Below, one piece after another: positions 8,644 through 18,008 of a stretch of DNA of 64,000 nt. The notes beneath the pieces were generated by a model. It was not told where the DNA came from and searched no databases. It was given only the letters and a program-made list of their open reading frames with translations. Numbering within the stretch: the stretch's first letter is position 1; every line of letters begins with the position of its first letter. This DNA comes from Silvanigrella paludirubra. Its GTDB lineage: Bacteria; Bdellovibrionota_B; Oligoflexia; Silvanigrellales; Silvanigrellaceae. The stretch is from NCBI RefSeq assembly GCF_009208775.1, contig NZ_WFLM01000007.1, forward strand, positions 1-64,000. Direction: 5' to 3'. Position numbers and translations under genes: made by a program.

Positions 8644-9489
8644 ATGAGAAGTCTTTTCTATCTGAAAATAATACTCATATCAATTTTATTTTTTAGTTTA
8701 AATGTTTATGCTCAAAAAGAAAATGTTAACACTCAAAATAATTCTAATAAAATAGACAAAAACTGGCAAAAAGAAAATGCAAATGTACAAAATAAAATAA
8801 ATTTAAATCAAAATCAAATGCCTATATTTTCAGTAAATATTGCAAATGGAGAAAATCAAGATGATTTTGTCCCTGCATTAAAAGTTTTAGCTATATTAAC
8901 GTTACTAACTTTTGGTCCAGCAATTTTACTATTAATGAGTTCTTTTACAAGAATACTCATTGTTCTTTCTTTTCTTAGGCAGGCATTAGGAACTCCAACT
9001 ATGCCTCCAAATCAAATTTTAATAGCTCTTTCATTATTTCTTACTTATTTTGTTATGTCTCCAACAATAACAAAAATTTATGATTCAGCTATAGTACCTT
9101 ATATGCAGAAAGATATTACAACTCAACAAGCTTTAGATGTAGGACAAAAACCATTACATGATTTTATGATGCTTCAAGTTAAAACGGATGATTTAAAATT
9201 ATTTTACCAAATGAGTAAATTAGATAGACCATCAACTAAAGAAGATGTCCCAATGAGAATTCTTGTTCCTTCTTTTGTAATAAGCGAATTAAAAACTGCA
9301 TTTCAAATTGGTTTTTTAGTTTATTTACCATTTATTGTTATAGATATGATTGTAAGTAGCGTATTAATGGCAATGGGTATGATGATGTTACCTCCAACAG
9401 TAGTTAGTTTGCCTTTAAAACTTATTTTATTTGTTGTTGTAGATGGATGGAGTTTATTGGCTGGTTCGCTGATAAAAAGTTTTAATTAA
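8644..9489 (+). CDS. fliP: Flagellar export gate protein FliP
   Basis: FliP is the main pore subunit of the flagellar type III export gate, in a FliP5Q4R1 complex. The 281-residue protein has a cleavable signal peptide (about 1-24, ending NVYA), as FliP usually does, then a short polar Asn/Gln-rich segment. Four membrane segments follow, with the conserved FTRILIVLSFLRQALGTP and ILVPSFVISELKTAFQIGF blocks and a C-terminal PLKLILFVVVDGW. GGAG immediately upstream supports the ATG. fliQ follows after 9 bases. Confidence 0.96.
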   Translation: MRSLFYLKIILISILFFSLNVYAQKENVNTQNNSNKIDKNWQKENANVQNKINLNQNQMPIFSVNIANGENQDDFVPALKVLAILTLLTFGPAILLLMSSFTRILIVLSFLRQALGTPTMPPNQILIALSLFLTYFVMSPTITKIYDSAIVPYMQKDITTQQALDVGQKPLHDFMMLQVKTDDLKLFYQMSKLDRPSTKEDVPMRILVPSFVISELKTAFQIGFLVYLPFIVIDMIVSSVLMAMGMMMLPPTVVSLPLKLILFVVVDGWSLLAGSLIKSFN

Positions 9490-9498
9490 GGATAAATT

Positions 9499-9774
9499 AT
9501 GACAAATCAACAAGTAGTTGATGTTATTTTATCAGTTTTATACATAACAGTAGAAGTTTCATTACCTTTATTAGGTGTGGCAATGATTATCGGTCTATTA
9601 GTAAGTATTTTTCAAGCAGCTACACAAATTAATGAATCAACACTCAGCTTTTTACCAAAAATTGCAGCAATGATACTTGTTTTGATCGTTTTATCTCCAT
9701 GGATGTTAAGAAAGTTGAATGATTATACACATAGAGTTTATGATAAAATACCTGAATACGCTAGACAAAAGTAA
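9499..9774 (+). CDS. fliQ: Flagellar export gate protein FliQ
   Basis: FliQ is a two-helix membrane subunit of the export gate, wrapped around the FliP/FliR pore. The 91-residue size is normal. Two hydrophobic hairpin segments are visible (about 15-40 and 50-72), with the family features GLLVSIFQAATQINESTL and LSFLPKI. AAGGA precedes the ATG, and fliR follows after 11 bases. Confidence 0.95.
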   Translation: MTNQQVVDVILSVLYITVEVSLPLLGVAMIIGLLVSIFQAATQINESTLSFLPKIAAMILVLIVLSPWMLRKLNDYTHRVYDKIPEYARQK

Positions 9775-9785
9775 CGGAATAAAAA

Positions 9786-10604
9786 ATGGATATTCTTTCA
9801 GTTATTCAATTAGATCCCAAAACTTGGCCTTTAGCAGTAATGGCTTTTTTAAGAATAACTACGATGTTTTTTTTCTTACCCATATTTGGAGAACAAGCTG
9901 TTCCAGCAAGATTGAGAATTGTTCTTGGTTTAGCATTTACTTTTTTTGTTTATCCCATTGTATCTGAAAGGATATTTCAAAGTGAAATGCTTTTGCAATG
10001 GAGTGGTTTAACTTTAATTTTAGCTTCATTAAGAGAAGTTTTTTTTGGTTTTGCTGTAGGTTATTCTGCAAAATTAGTTATTGCAGCAGTTTCAATTGCA
10101 GCACATACTGTGGGAATAAATATGGGATTTCAAGTTGCTTCAATGTTTAGCCCTGGAGCAAGTGAGCATGAATCTTCTTTTGCTGTTATGAAGAACTGGT
10201 TTGCAATTATTTTAATTTTAACATTAAATATTCATCATGTATTTATAGAAGGTTTATATAAATCATTTCTTATTGTGCCAATTGGACCTACTGCTAATGC
10301 TTCTGCCTTGGCAAAAGTAGCTTTAAATATTGCTCATGAAGCTTTTGTCTTAGGATTAAGACTTGCTGCTCCTTTAATGTCTGTTCAAATTTTAATAAAT
10401 ATTTCTTTAGGCTTATTAAATAGAGCGTTACCTTCTTTAAATGTATTTATTATTAGTTTTCCCATAAGTTTTATTATTGCAATGGTTGTTTTATTTTTAA
10501 CAATAACTTCATATCTAAGTGTATTAGGAAATTATGGAATGCAAAAAGAAGTTGCCTGGTTTGAATCTATGCGAAGAGTTTTTGTACCAACGAATTCTCC
10601 ATAA
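9786..10604 (+). CDS. fliR: Flagellar export gate protein FliR
   Basis: FliR is the single-copy subunit that completes the FliPQR export pore. The 272-residue length and several hydrophobic segments fit the family. Recognisable blocks include LRITTMFFFLPIFGEQAVPARLR-type sequence early on, GFAVGYSAKLVIAAVSIAAH in the middle, and RALPSLNVFIISFPISF in the last third, where FliR normally has P(x)xNVF(x)xxFPI. It lies between fliQ and flhB. Confidence 0.95.
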   Translation: MDILSVIQLDPKTWPLAVMAFLRITTMFFFLPIFGEQAVPARLRIVLGLAFTFFVYPIVSERIFQSEMLLQWSGLTLILASLREVFFGFAVGYSAKLVIAAVSIAAHTVGINMGFQVASMFSPGASEHESSFAVMKNWFAIILILTLNIHHVFIEGLYKSFLIVPIGPTANASALAKVALNIAHEAFVLGLRLAAPLMSVQILINISLGLLNRALPSLNVFIISFPISFIIAMVVLFLTITSYLSVLGNYGMQKEVAWFESMRRVFVPTNSP

Positions 10605-10622
10605 ATTGTGAGTTAGAACATA

Positions 10623-11708
10623 ATGGAAAATAGAGAAGATAAAGATTTTCAAGACAAAACAGAAGATGCAACAGAGGAAAAGCGTTCTCAATTTAGAGAA
10701 GAAGGAAATATTGCAAATCCAAGAGAAGTTGTAGCTTGTGTTACTTTGATTATTTTTACAACTTATTTTTATTATTCAATTAATGATCTTTTAAGTTGCT
10801 TTAGATTAGTTTTTCAAAGATCTTGGCAAGGTTTTCCTGCTTATTTTGTAGATTATTCAAGTTTAGTAAAAGTAGTTTATTATTCTATAACACCAATATT
10901 GCCTCACTTATTATTTATAATTTTTATATGCTCTGTTTTTCCATCTCTCTTTGGGTTATTAATAACTCGGTTTAATTGGTCATGGAAAAAAATTATTTTT
11001 GACATAAATAGAATAAATCCTATTTCAGGATTTGGAAGATTATTTAGCTCATCATTTATTTTTGAAACATTAAAGATATTACTTAAATGTTCTATATTGA
11101 CAATTTTAATTTATTTTATTTTAAAATCAGAAATTTCAAATTCAAGTGAAGACTATTTTTTTAATAATATAGATTTTATGAAAGAGCTTGGAAAATCAAT
11201 TTTTCATTTATTATATATTATGTGTATTGCAGGGGTATTTATTGGTGTTTCTGATTTTTCATATAATTTTTGGAAAATAAATAATGATATGAAAATGACG
11301 AAACAAGAATTAAAAGATGAAGTAAAAAAACATGAAGGGGATCCTTTATTAAAATCCCAAAGAAAAAGAATGGCAAGAGATCTTGTCATGAGAAAAAGTT
11401 TAAAAGATGTTCCTAAAGCTACCTTTGTTTTAACAAATCCAGAGCATTTTTCCGTTGCTATTCGTTATATTAAAGGAATGCATGCACCAATTGTTGTCGC
11501 TAAAGGGCAAGATCTCATTGCTTTTAAAATAAGAGAAATAGCAAAACAGAATGACATTATGATTGTAGAAAATAAGCCATTGGCAAGAACACTCTATAAA
11601 ACTGTAAAAGTGGGACAGGAAGTTCCCCAGACACTTTATCAATCAATCATAGAAGTAATTAAATATATTTATCAAATGCGTGGAAAAAAATATTTTGAAA
11701 GATTTTGA
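10623..11708 (+). CDS. flhB: Flagellar export switch protein FlhB with NPEH at the autocleavage site
   Basis: FlhB is the four-helix membrane protein whose cytoplasmic domain switches export from rod/hook to filament substrates after self-cleavage inside an NPTH loop. This 361-residue copy has the expected N-terminus (KTEDATEEKR, about 11-20), four membrane segments (roughly 36-60, 85-115, 145-170, 188-210) and the cytoplasmic domain. The expected NPTH reads NPEH (residues 272-275) in the context TNPEHFSVAIRY, so the scissile Asn-Pro is kept but Thr is Glu. The codons are aat-cca-gag-cat, read directly at 11436-11447. Whether cleavage is altered cannot be judged from sequence. Confidence 0.94.
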   Translation: MENREDKDFQDKTEDATEEKRSQFREEGNIANPREVVACVTLIIFTTYFYYSINDLLSCFRLVFQRSWQGFPAYFVDYSSLVKVVYYSITPILPHLLFIIFICSVFPSLFGLLITRFNWSWKKIIFDINRINPISGFGRLFSSSFIFETLKILLKCSILTILIYFILKSEISNSSEDYFFNNIDFMKELGKSIFHLLYIMCIAGVFIGVSDFSYNFWKINNDMKMTKQELKDEVKKHEGDPLLKSQRKRMARDLVMRKSLKDVPKATFVLTNPEHFSVAIRYIKGMHAPIVVAKGQDLIAFKIREIAKQNDIMIVENKPLARTLYKTVKVGQEVPQTLYQSIIEVIKYIYQMRGKKYFERF

Positions 11709-11718
11709 GGAATAATTT

Positions 11719-13827
11719 ATGGCCAAAGCCCAGACATCAATGTCTGAAAGTGGAATATTAAAATCACCAGGATTTTTATCAAGAAGTCCTGATATTGTAA
11801 TGGCAGGAATTATCATTGGAACAATTTTAATGATGATTTTTCCTTTGCCATCCTTCTTTATAGATTTTTTATTGGCAATAAGTATTTCAATTGCTCTTAT
11901 TATTTTAATGGTCAGCATTTATATTACAAAGCCATTAGAATTTGGTGTATTTCCTACTTTGTTACTTATTTCAACCTTATTTCGATTATCTCTTAATGTG
12001 GCAACAACAAGAAATATTCTTTTGCAAGGAGCAGAAGGAGATGTTGCAAATCTTGTAGTTGCATTTGGAAAAGTGGTTGTTGGAGGTAACTTTGTTGTTG
12101 GTTTTGTCATATTTGTAATTTTAATGGTGATTAATTTTATTGTTATTACTAAGGGTGCTGGACGCGTTGCCGAAGTTGCTGCACGATTTACATTAGATGC
12201 GATGCCAGGAAAACAAATGGCAATTGATGCGGAATTAAATGCTGGTCATATTAATGCAGATGAAGCAAAAAGAAGAAGAAAAGCAGTTGAAAAAGAAGCT
12301 GATTTTTATGGTGCTATGGATGGTGCGAGTAAGTTTGTCCGCGGTGACGCCATTGCTGGAATAATTATAACAATTGTAAATATTATTGTTGGTTTTGCTA
12401 TTGGTGTTTTGATGCATGGGTTAAGTCCATCGGACTCGGCATCTAAATTTACATTATTTGCTGTTGGTGATGGTTTAATTAGTGCAATTCCAGCTCTAAT
12501 GATTTCTACTGCTGCTGGTATTATCGTAACAAGAGCAACAAGTGAAGGAAATTTAGGTTCTGAGGTTTTAAATCAAATTCGTATTCACCCAAAAGCATTT
12601 TATATTGCAGCAGGGTTGATTTTTTTCTTAGCTATTATTCCAGGTTTTCCAAAAATTCCTTTCTTTATTTTGTCATCCCTTTTGGTTTTTCTTGGAAGAA
12701 TGTCATCTCAATGGATTTCTAATAGAAAACAAGTTGATGAAAGTTTAAAAGATGCGGATGAACGTAAAAAAGATGAAAAAGAAAATAATAGTTTAGATAA
12801 TTTAATGAAAATAGATATGCTTGCGATTGAAGTTGGACATGGATTAGTTCCTTTAATTGATCCTGCACAAGATGGTGAAATTGTAGATCGAATTCAAGGT
12901 ATTCGAAAACAATTTGCACAAGAAATGGGAATTATTATTCCACAAGTTCAATTGCGAGATAATTTGCAATTAGAGCCTGGAGGATTTCAAATATTACTTA
13001 AAGGTAACAAAATAGCATCAGGAAACTTAATGGTTGATTATTTTTTAGCTATGGATCCTGGTGGAGTTGAATTACCAATTGCAGGAGAGATTACGAAAGA
13101 TCCTGTATATGGCCTTCCTGCTATTTGGGTTCATAAGAGAGACAAAGATGAAGCTGTATTTAGAGGTTATACAGTTGTAAATTGTTCGACTGTAATTGCA
13201 ACTAACATTACTAAAGTATTAAAGGAACATGCTGCCGAATTAATTACAAGGCAAGATATGCAATATCTTATTGATAAACTAAAAGAGTCAAATCCTAAAG
13301 TTGTAGATGAAGTTATGCAATCTGATCGATTATCTTTAGGAGAAGTAGTTAAGATCATGCAAAACCTGCTTCGTGAAGATGTGTCGGTAAGAGACATTCT
13401 TTCCCTATTTGAGTGCATAGCAGATCACTGTAGAATAATTAAAAATCCTGATGTTCTTTCTGAAATGTGCCGTAAAAGTTTAGGAAGAAATATTATACAA
13501 AAGTATATGAATGAAAAGGATGAAATTGTGGTCGTTACTTTTGATAGATTAATTGAAGATATTTTATCTGGTGGATTAGTAACAACAGAAAATGGAACTA
13601 GTTACTTAAATTTAGATGCAAAAAATGCACAAGATATATTGCAAAAATTATTAAGAGGAATTCAAATTTTTGATAAAGAAGGAACGCAACCTATTTTATT
13701 AATTAGTGCAAGAATGAGGCAGGCATTTCAAAAGCTTGTATCAAGATATATTCCACAGTTGGTTGTTCTGTCTTTTGATGAAATACCTCATGATGTAAAT
13801 ATTAAAAATTTGGAATTAATTACTTGA
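11719..13827 (+). CDS. flhA: Flagellar export gate protein FlhA
   Basis: FlhA is the large export-gate protein that forms the cytoplasmic nonameric ring and uses the proton motive force. The 702-residue length is normal. About eight membrane segments occupy residues ~25-320, and the cytoplasmic FHIPEP loop region is recognisable by GRVAEVAARFTLDAMPGKQM and the following DAELNAG...EADFYGAMDGASKFVRGDAIAG. A cytoplasmic chaperone/export-substrate docking domain follows (about 355-700). The ATG has GAGGAA just upstream and lies 10 bases after flhB. Confidence 0.97.
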   Translation: MAKAQTSMSESGILKSPGFLSRSPDIVMAGIIIGTILMMIFPLPSFFIDFLLAISISIALIILMVSIYITKPLEFGVFPTLLLISTLFRLSLNVATTRNILLQGAEGDVANLVVAFGKVVVGGNFVVGFVIFVILMVINFIVITKGAGRVAEVAARFTLDAMPGKQMAIDAELNAGHINADEAKRRRKAVEKEADFYGAMDGASKFVRGDAIAGIIITIVNIIVGFAIGVLMHGLSPSDSASKFTLFAVGDGLISAIPALMISTAAGIIVTRATSEGNLGSEVLNQIRIHPKAFYIAAGLIFFLAIIPGFPKIPFFILSSLLVFLGRMSSQWISNRKQVDESLKDADERKKDEKENNSLDNLMKIDMLAIEVGHGLVPLIDPAQDGEIVDRIQGIRKQFAQEMGIIIPQVQLRDNLQLEPGGFQILLKGNKIASGNLMVDYFLAMDPGGVELPIAGEITKDPVYGLPAIWVHKRDKDEAVFRGYTVVNCSTVIATNITKVLKEHAAELITRQDMQYLIDKLKESNPKVVDEVMQSDRLSLGEVVKIMQNLLREDVSVRDILSLFECIADHCRIIKNPDVLSEMCRKSLGRNIIQKYMNEKDEIVVVTFDRLIEDILSGGLVTTENGTSYLNLDAKNAQDILQKLLRGIQIFDKEGTQPILLISARMRQAFQKLVSRYIPQLVVLSFDEIPHDVNIKNLELIT

Positions 13828-13861
13828 GTTGTATTGAATAATTGTTTTTGAAGGATCTAAA

Positions 13862-15271
13862 ATGGAAATTAGAAGATTTGAATCATTTTCCTTACAAGAT
13901 GCTATAAAACTTGTGAAGCTTGAGCTTGGAAGAGATGCGGTTATTCTTTCTACAAAAGAAAAAGAAGTATATTCAGAAGAATTAGAAAAAAATTGTAGAA
14001 TTTATGAAGTAACAGCAACACCAAGTGCTACAATGCATGGTAAAGTAATTAATCCAAAATCGGCAGCAAATCTTCCGAAAGTAGATTTTCCAAAAATAAA
14101 ATCAAAGAATGAAACTACTGTAGTAAAAGGTGATTCTGGTAAATATAGAAATTCTTTAATAACCCCAACTTTATCTAATTTAAATCCAGAAACAAGAAAT
14201 ATGGCCCGTTCTTTAGCAAATGCTTTAAATAAAGAACCAGCTAAAGATCGTTTACTTGCAAAAGAAGTTGTTAAAAATAATTCTTATCAGGATTCACAAG
14301 ATTCTTCAGCAGAAGATATGAATCTGTTAAAGTCAGAAATTACGAAAGTAAGAAAAGAACTTGAATCTCTGCCTCAAATGGATATCACAGAGCAAATGCA
14401 AGAGATTAAAGTTTTATTACATGATATAATGAGAGAAAAGTATAAACAATCATCAGAAAGTGCGAATTCTAATATTACCGATATTGGAATAAGGCTTAGA
14501 AGTGCAGGTGTTTCAGAAGGATTTATAAATCAACTTACGACTTGGCTTATTAGTTTGGATGATCCTAAAACCAAAGAAGAGCTTATAAATTCAACAGAAA
14601 AAACCAAAGATTTTTATTTAAGCTCTGCAATTAAATTTATTTTTAAATATTTAAAAGTAACAGGACCATTTAGAATTGATCAAAACAGAAAAAAAGTAAT
14701 TTGTTTTGTTGGCCCAACAGGAGTAGGTAAAACAACAACTTTAGCAAAAGTTGCAGCCAAATTGAAAATTAATGATGGAAAATCTGTTGAGATGATTTCA
14801 ATGGATTCTTTTAGAATTGCAGCTTCAGATCAATTAAGAGTTTACTCTAAAATTTTAGATTGTCCTTTTGCAGATGTTTCAGATAAAAATGAATTATTAA
14901 ATTATATTACTAAACATAATAATTATGACTATATTCTTATTGATACTGCAGGTAGAAGCACTCGTTTTTCAGAACAAATGGAGTCTTTAAAAAGATTATC
15001 AGAAGCGCCTTTGCCTATAGAATTTCATTTAGTCCTCTCTTGTACAATGAAGCAAAGAGATATTGATGAAACAATTAAAGGATTCAAATTTTTATCTCCA
15101 TCTAGCTTAATTTTCACTAAGCTAGATGAATCATGGGCTTTTGGTGAAATATTAAATAGCAGTATTCAAAATAAAATTCCTTTAAGTTACTTTACCACGG
15201 GACAAAGAGTCCCTGAGGATATTGAAATAGCTTCTAAAGAAAGAGTTGTTGAAAGACTTTTAAAGCTCTAA
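13862..15271 (+). CDS. flhF: Flagellar SRP-like GTPase FlhF
   Basis: FlhF is an SRP-family GTPase that places polar flagella. The 469-residue protein has a short conserved N-terminal B-domain opening (EIRRFESFSLQDAIKLVK), a variable linker up to ~residue 200, an N-domain helical bundle, and the G domain with GPTGVGKTTTLAK at about 284-296 and an IDTAGRS switch near residue 360. The last third shows the TKLDE motif of SRP GTPases. It is followed by flhG, the usual pairing in polar flagellates, which suggests polar flagella here. Confidence 0.95.
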   Translation: MEIRRFESFSLQDAIKLVKLELGRDAVILSTKEKEVYSEELEKNCRIYEVTATPSATMHGKVINPKSAANLPKVDFPKIKSKNETTVVKGDSGKYRNSLITPTLSNLNPETRNMARSLANALNKEPAKDRLLAKEVVKNNSYQDSQDSSAEDMNLLKSEITKVRKELESLPQMDITEQMQEIKVLLHDIMREKYKQSSESANSNITDIGIRLRSAGVSEGFINQLTTWLISLDDPKTKEELINSTEKTKDFYLSSAIKFIFKYLKVTGPFRIDQNRKKVICFVGPTGVGKTTTLAKVAAKLKINDGKSVEMISMDSFRIAASDQLRVYSKILDCPFADVSDKNELLNYITKHNNYDYILIDTAGRSTRFSEQMESLKRLSEAPLPIEFHLVLSCTMKQRDIDETIKGFKFLSPSSLIFTKLDESWAFGEILNSSIQNKIPLSYFTTGQRVPEDIEIASKERVVERLLKL

Positions 15272-15299
15272 ATAATTTATTTTATTTTTGGGGGATAAT

Positions 15300-16217
15300 G
15301 TGTTTGATCAAGCCTCAAGTTTAAGAGAATTAATGAGAAATGTGCAAAAAGATAATACCTTAATAGCACCGAATATAAAATTCCAACCTAAAATACCAAC
15401 GGTACTTGCAATTTCTGGTGGAAAAGGCGGTGTTGGAAAAACTTTGACCACGGCAAATCTAGGGCTATGCATGGCTCGAATGGGAATGAGAACATTACTA
15501 ATTGATGGAGATTTTGGGCTAGCAAATTTAGATGTTGTTTTAAATTTAAGACCACAATTTACATTAGATGATGTTCTTTGTGGAGAAAGACATCTTAAAG
15601 ATATTATTATGACAGGGGCAGAAGGGGTAAGAATTATTCCTTCTTCTAGTGGGGTTATGAGGGTTCCTGAATTAGATAAATTGCAAAAACTAATGCTGTT
15701 AGATCAAATAGAATCCTTGGATGAAGAGTTTGATGTTGTATTAATAGATACTCCAGCAGGAGTTTCAAAAAATGTTCAATATTGGACATCTTCATCTGCA
15801 GAAGTCATTATGGTGGTAACGCCTGAGCCAACAAGTTTAGCAGATTGTTATGCAAGCATTAAAATTCTCTCTCAAACAACTGCTGAAAATTCGTTTAAAC
15901 TGATTGTAAATATGGTTAAAAACGATATAGAAGCAAAAAAAATCTATGATAAAATATCTACACTTTCAGATGAATATTTACAAGTTAGAGTTGAATATCT
16001 TGGGTATATTCCGTTTGATGAATCCGTAAGAAATTCAGTTAGAGAAAGGACTCCTTATGTTCAAAGATATCCTTTTTCGGCTGCATCTCAAGGATTAAGA
16101 GATATTTCGAGACAGATTATTACACAAGGAACTGTCGGGCAACTTAAAGGAACAATGCAGTTTTTTTGGAGAAAAATGGTTGCTGCAAATTCACCAGATA
16201 TCATTGGATATAAATAA
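15300..16217 (+). CDS. flhG: Flagellar number regulator FlhG (FleN/MinD-like ATPase)
   Basis: FlhG is a MinD-type ATPase that limits flagellar number and stimulates FlhF. The deviant Walker A motif GKGGVGKT lies at about residues 41-48, followed by LIDGDFGLANLD and LIDTPAG, as in the MinD/ParA superfamily. I place the start at GTG 15300 because GGGGGA (15290-15295) sits just upstream. A TTG at 15288 is in frame but has no binding site, and the nearby ATG at 15298 is out of frame. Start coordinate is moderately sure; the identity is secure. The gene lies between flhF and fliA. Confidence 0.93.
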   Translation: MFDQASSLRELMRNVQKDNTLIAPNIKFQPKIPTVLAISGGKGGVGKTLTTANLGLCMARMGMRTLLIDGDFGLANLDVVLNLRPQFTLDDVLCGERHLKDIIMTGAEGVRIIPSSSGVMRVPELDKLQKLMLLDQIESLDEEFDVVLIDTPAGVSKNVQYWTSSSAEVIMVVTPEPTSLADCYASIKILSQTTAENSFKLIVNMVKNDIEAKKIYDKISTLSDEYLQVRVEYLGYIPFDESVRNSVRERTPYVQRYPFSAASQGLRDISRQIITQGTVGQLKGTMQFFWRKMVAANSPDIIGYK

Positions 16218-16245
16218 ATCCGTTTTATGATTTGTTGGAGGAACA

Positions 16246-17064
16246 ATGGGATTTTCAGGCGCTGCACAAAAAAAATTAGAACTAGAAGATTCAGATACAA
16301 AGCAGAAGCAAAAGAGAGTTCCACAAAACCAAACTCGAGCTGTTCCTTTAACGAGCGATCCAATGCGGAACCAAATTATAATGGATTATGCTCCTTTAAT
16401 TAAATATATTGCCCAAAAAATTGCTGCAAGATTACCATCAAATATTGATTTGGATGATTTATTTTCAGCGGGTGTTATAGGATTGATGGATGCCATTGAT
16501 AAATACGATCCAAGTAGAGATAATAAATTTAAAACTTATGCCGAATTTCGTGTGCGTGGAGCAATGCTTGATGAGTTAAGAAATCAAGACTGGGTTCCAA
16601 GAAGTGTAAGAGAAAGTAACAAAAAAGAAGATAAAGCAAAATTAGAATTAGAGCATAAATATGGAAGACCAGCTACGGAAAGAGAGGTTGCTGATTTTTT
16701 AGAAGTGCCTCTAGAAGAATACCAAGAGCGTATGGGACGGACTCGTGTTTCGATGATGAGTTTAGAAGAATTGGGAGGAACTCACTCAAGTGACAAAAAA
16801 TCTCTACTTGATTGCTTAGAAAATCCGAATTCAAAAAACCCTTTTATGCAGTTGAAAAACAAGGGAGTCCGCGATATTATTATGAAAACAGTTGAAGAAT
16901 TGCCAGAGAAACAAAAATTAGTTTTGAGTCTTTATTATTATGAGGACTTAAATTTAAAAGAAATTGGCCGAATATTAGATGTAACAGAATCCCGAGTTTC
17001 TCAGCTTCATACTCAGGCTGTGCAGAAAATGAAGTTAAAGTTGAGGCATCTTTTGCAAGAATAG
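16246..17064 (+). CDS. fliA: Flagellar sigma factor FliA (sigma-28)
   Basis: Sigma-28 directs transcription of late flagellar genes, including flagellin and chemotaxis genes. The 272-residue protein has an extra ~40-residue polar N-terminus, then region 2 (MDYAPLIKYIAQKIAARLPSN-type opening, DLFSAGVIGLMDAIDKYDPS and FKTYAEFRVRGAMLDELR), region 3 with GRPATEREVADFL, and region 4 (LPEKQKLVLSLYYYEDLNLKEIG). GGAGGA precedes the ATG. It follows flhG by 28 bases, a standard arrangement. A FlgM anti-sigma factor is not present in the window. Confidence 0.96.
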   Translation: MGFSGAAQKKLELEDSDTKQKQKRVPQNQTRAVPLTSDPMRNQIIMDYAPLIKYIAQKIAARLPSNIDLDDLFSAGVIGLMDAIDKYDPSRDNKFKTYAEFRVRGAMLDELRNQDWVPRSVRESNKKEDKAKLELEHKYGRPATEREVADFLEVPLEEYQERMGRTRVSMMSLEELGGTHSSDKKSLLDCLENPNSKNPFMQLKNKGVRDIIMKTVEELPEKQKLVLSLYYYEDLNLKEIGRILDVTESRVSQLHTQAVQKMKLKLRHLLQE

Positions 17065-17089
17065 TGTTTAGTTATGAAGGAGTTTTTTA

Positions 17090-17494
17090 ATGGGAAAGTA
17101 TAAACCTATAAACAAAGATTCTCTTATTTTAGTTGTGGATGACTTTCCAACTATGAGAAAAATTGTAAAAAGTGTTCTTAAGCAACTAGGTTATCAAAAT
17201 ATTGTTGAAGCAGAAGATGGGCAACTAGCTTTAAATACTCTAGCAATAAATCCTGCTATTGAGTTTATTGTTAGTGACTGGAATATGCCAAATATGACGG
17301 GCATTGAGCTTTTAAAGACAGTTAGGGCTCATAAAGACGAACGTATCAAAGGTCTTCCATTTCTTATGGTAACAGCCGAAGCAGATAAAGATAACATTGT
17401 AGAAGCAGTAAAAAGTGGTGTCAGTAATTATATAGTGAAACCATTTAATGCAGCGACAATGAAAGAAAAAATTGATAAAATATTTGTAAAGTAA
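17090..17494 (+). CDS. cheY: Chemotaxis response regulator CheY
   Basis: A single-domain receiver of 134 residues. The acid pocket is D17-D18, the phospho-acceptor is D63 in SDWNMPNMTG, and the conserved switch residues are T95 and K117. The SDWNMPNMTGIELL segment and FLMVTAEA are those of motor-binding CheY proteins rather than generic receivers. Phosphorylated CheY would bind the FliM N-terminal peptide. Its place directly after fliA and within the flagellar block supports the call. GAAGGAG precedes the ATG. Confidence 0.94.
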   Translation: MGKYKPINKDSLILVVDDFPTMRKIVKSVLKQLGYQNIVEAEDGQLALNTLAINPAIEFIVSDWNMPNMTGIELLKTVRAHKDERIKGLPFLMVTAEADKDNIVEAVKSGVSNYIVKPFNAATMKEKIDKIFVK

Positions 17495-17546
17495 CTAAAT
17501 TTAATTTTGATTCTTTTTATCATATCTAAATGGGGTCTTCCAAATT

Positions 17547-18008
17547 ATGCAAAAAAACCTCACGATTGATGATATTGAGGAAATTAGTCAAGCCGGTGCT
17601 AGTGCTGTTCCTTTACCTACTCCTTTTGATTTAAAATTAATCACAAAAAAAATTCCTATAAAATATTGTGAATATAAAATATCAAATTTAGCAGATAAAA
17701 TGTTTGTTTCCGAAAGTATTGGTATTTCCTCTAAAGGAATACTTTTTCAATCTCTATCTGAATTTAAAAAAGGAACACTATTAAGAATTTGGGTTGAAAT
17801 TCCAGATTATTGGTCAAGAAAATCGAGAGTTGTTGAATATAAGCATACAGAAGCACCAACTTATTTCCAAGTTTTATCTCGTGTTTTGAGTTCCGAAGAA
17901 ATTTTAAAAAGAGGAACAAAATTTCAAATTCTTTGTGAAAATCTTACTCTTGACTCTGTAGATGAAACAATTTTAGAGGATTATTTAAATAGCAATGGAG
18001 TAAAATAA
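17547..18008 (+). CDS. PilZ-like domain protein at the end of the flagellar block
   Basis: A 153-residue soluble protein. Residues ~50-115 (VSESIGISSKGILFQS, then LLRIWVEIP) resemble the beta-barrel core of PilZ domains, where D/N-x-S-x-x-G-(x)n-S binds cyclic di-GMP. The preceding RxxxR motif needed for tight c-di-GMP binding is not visible, so this may be a non-binding PilZ-like fold. In the flagellar context a YcgR-like role in motor control is possible, but that is inference. The family call is moderate; no other family is suggested. No strong ribosome binding site is seen; ATG at 17547 is the first good start. Confidence 0.55.
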   Translation: MQKNLTIDDIEEISQAGASAVPLPTPFDLKLITKKIPIKYCEYKISNLADKMFVSESIGISSKGILFQSLSEFKKGTLLRIWVEIPDYWSRKSRVVEYKHTEAPTYFQVLSRVLSSEEILKRGTKFQILCENLTLDSVDETILEDYLNSNGVK

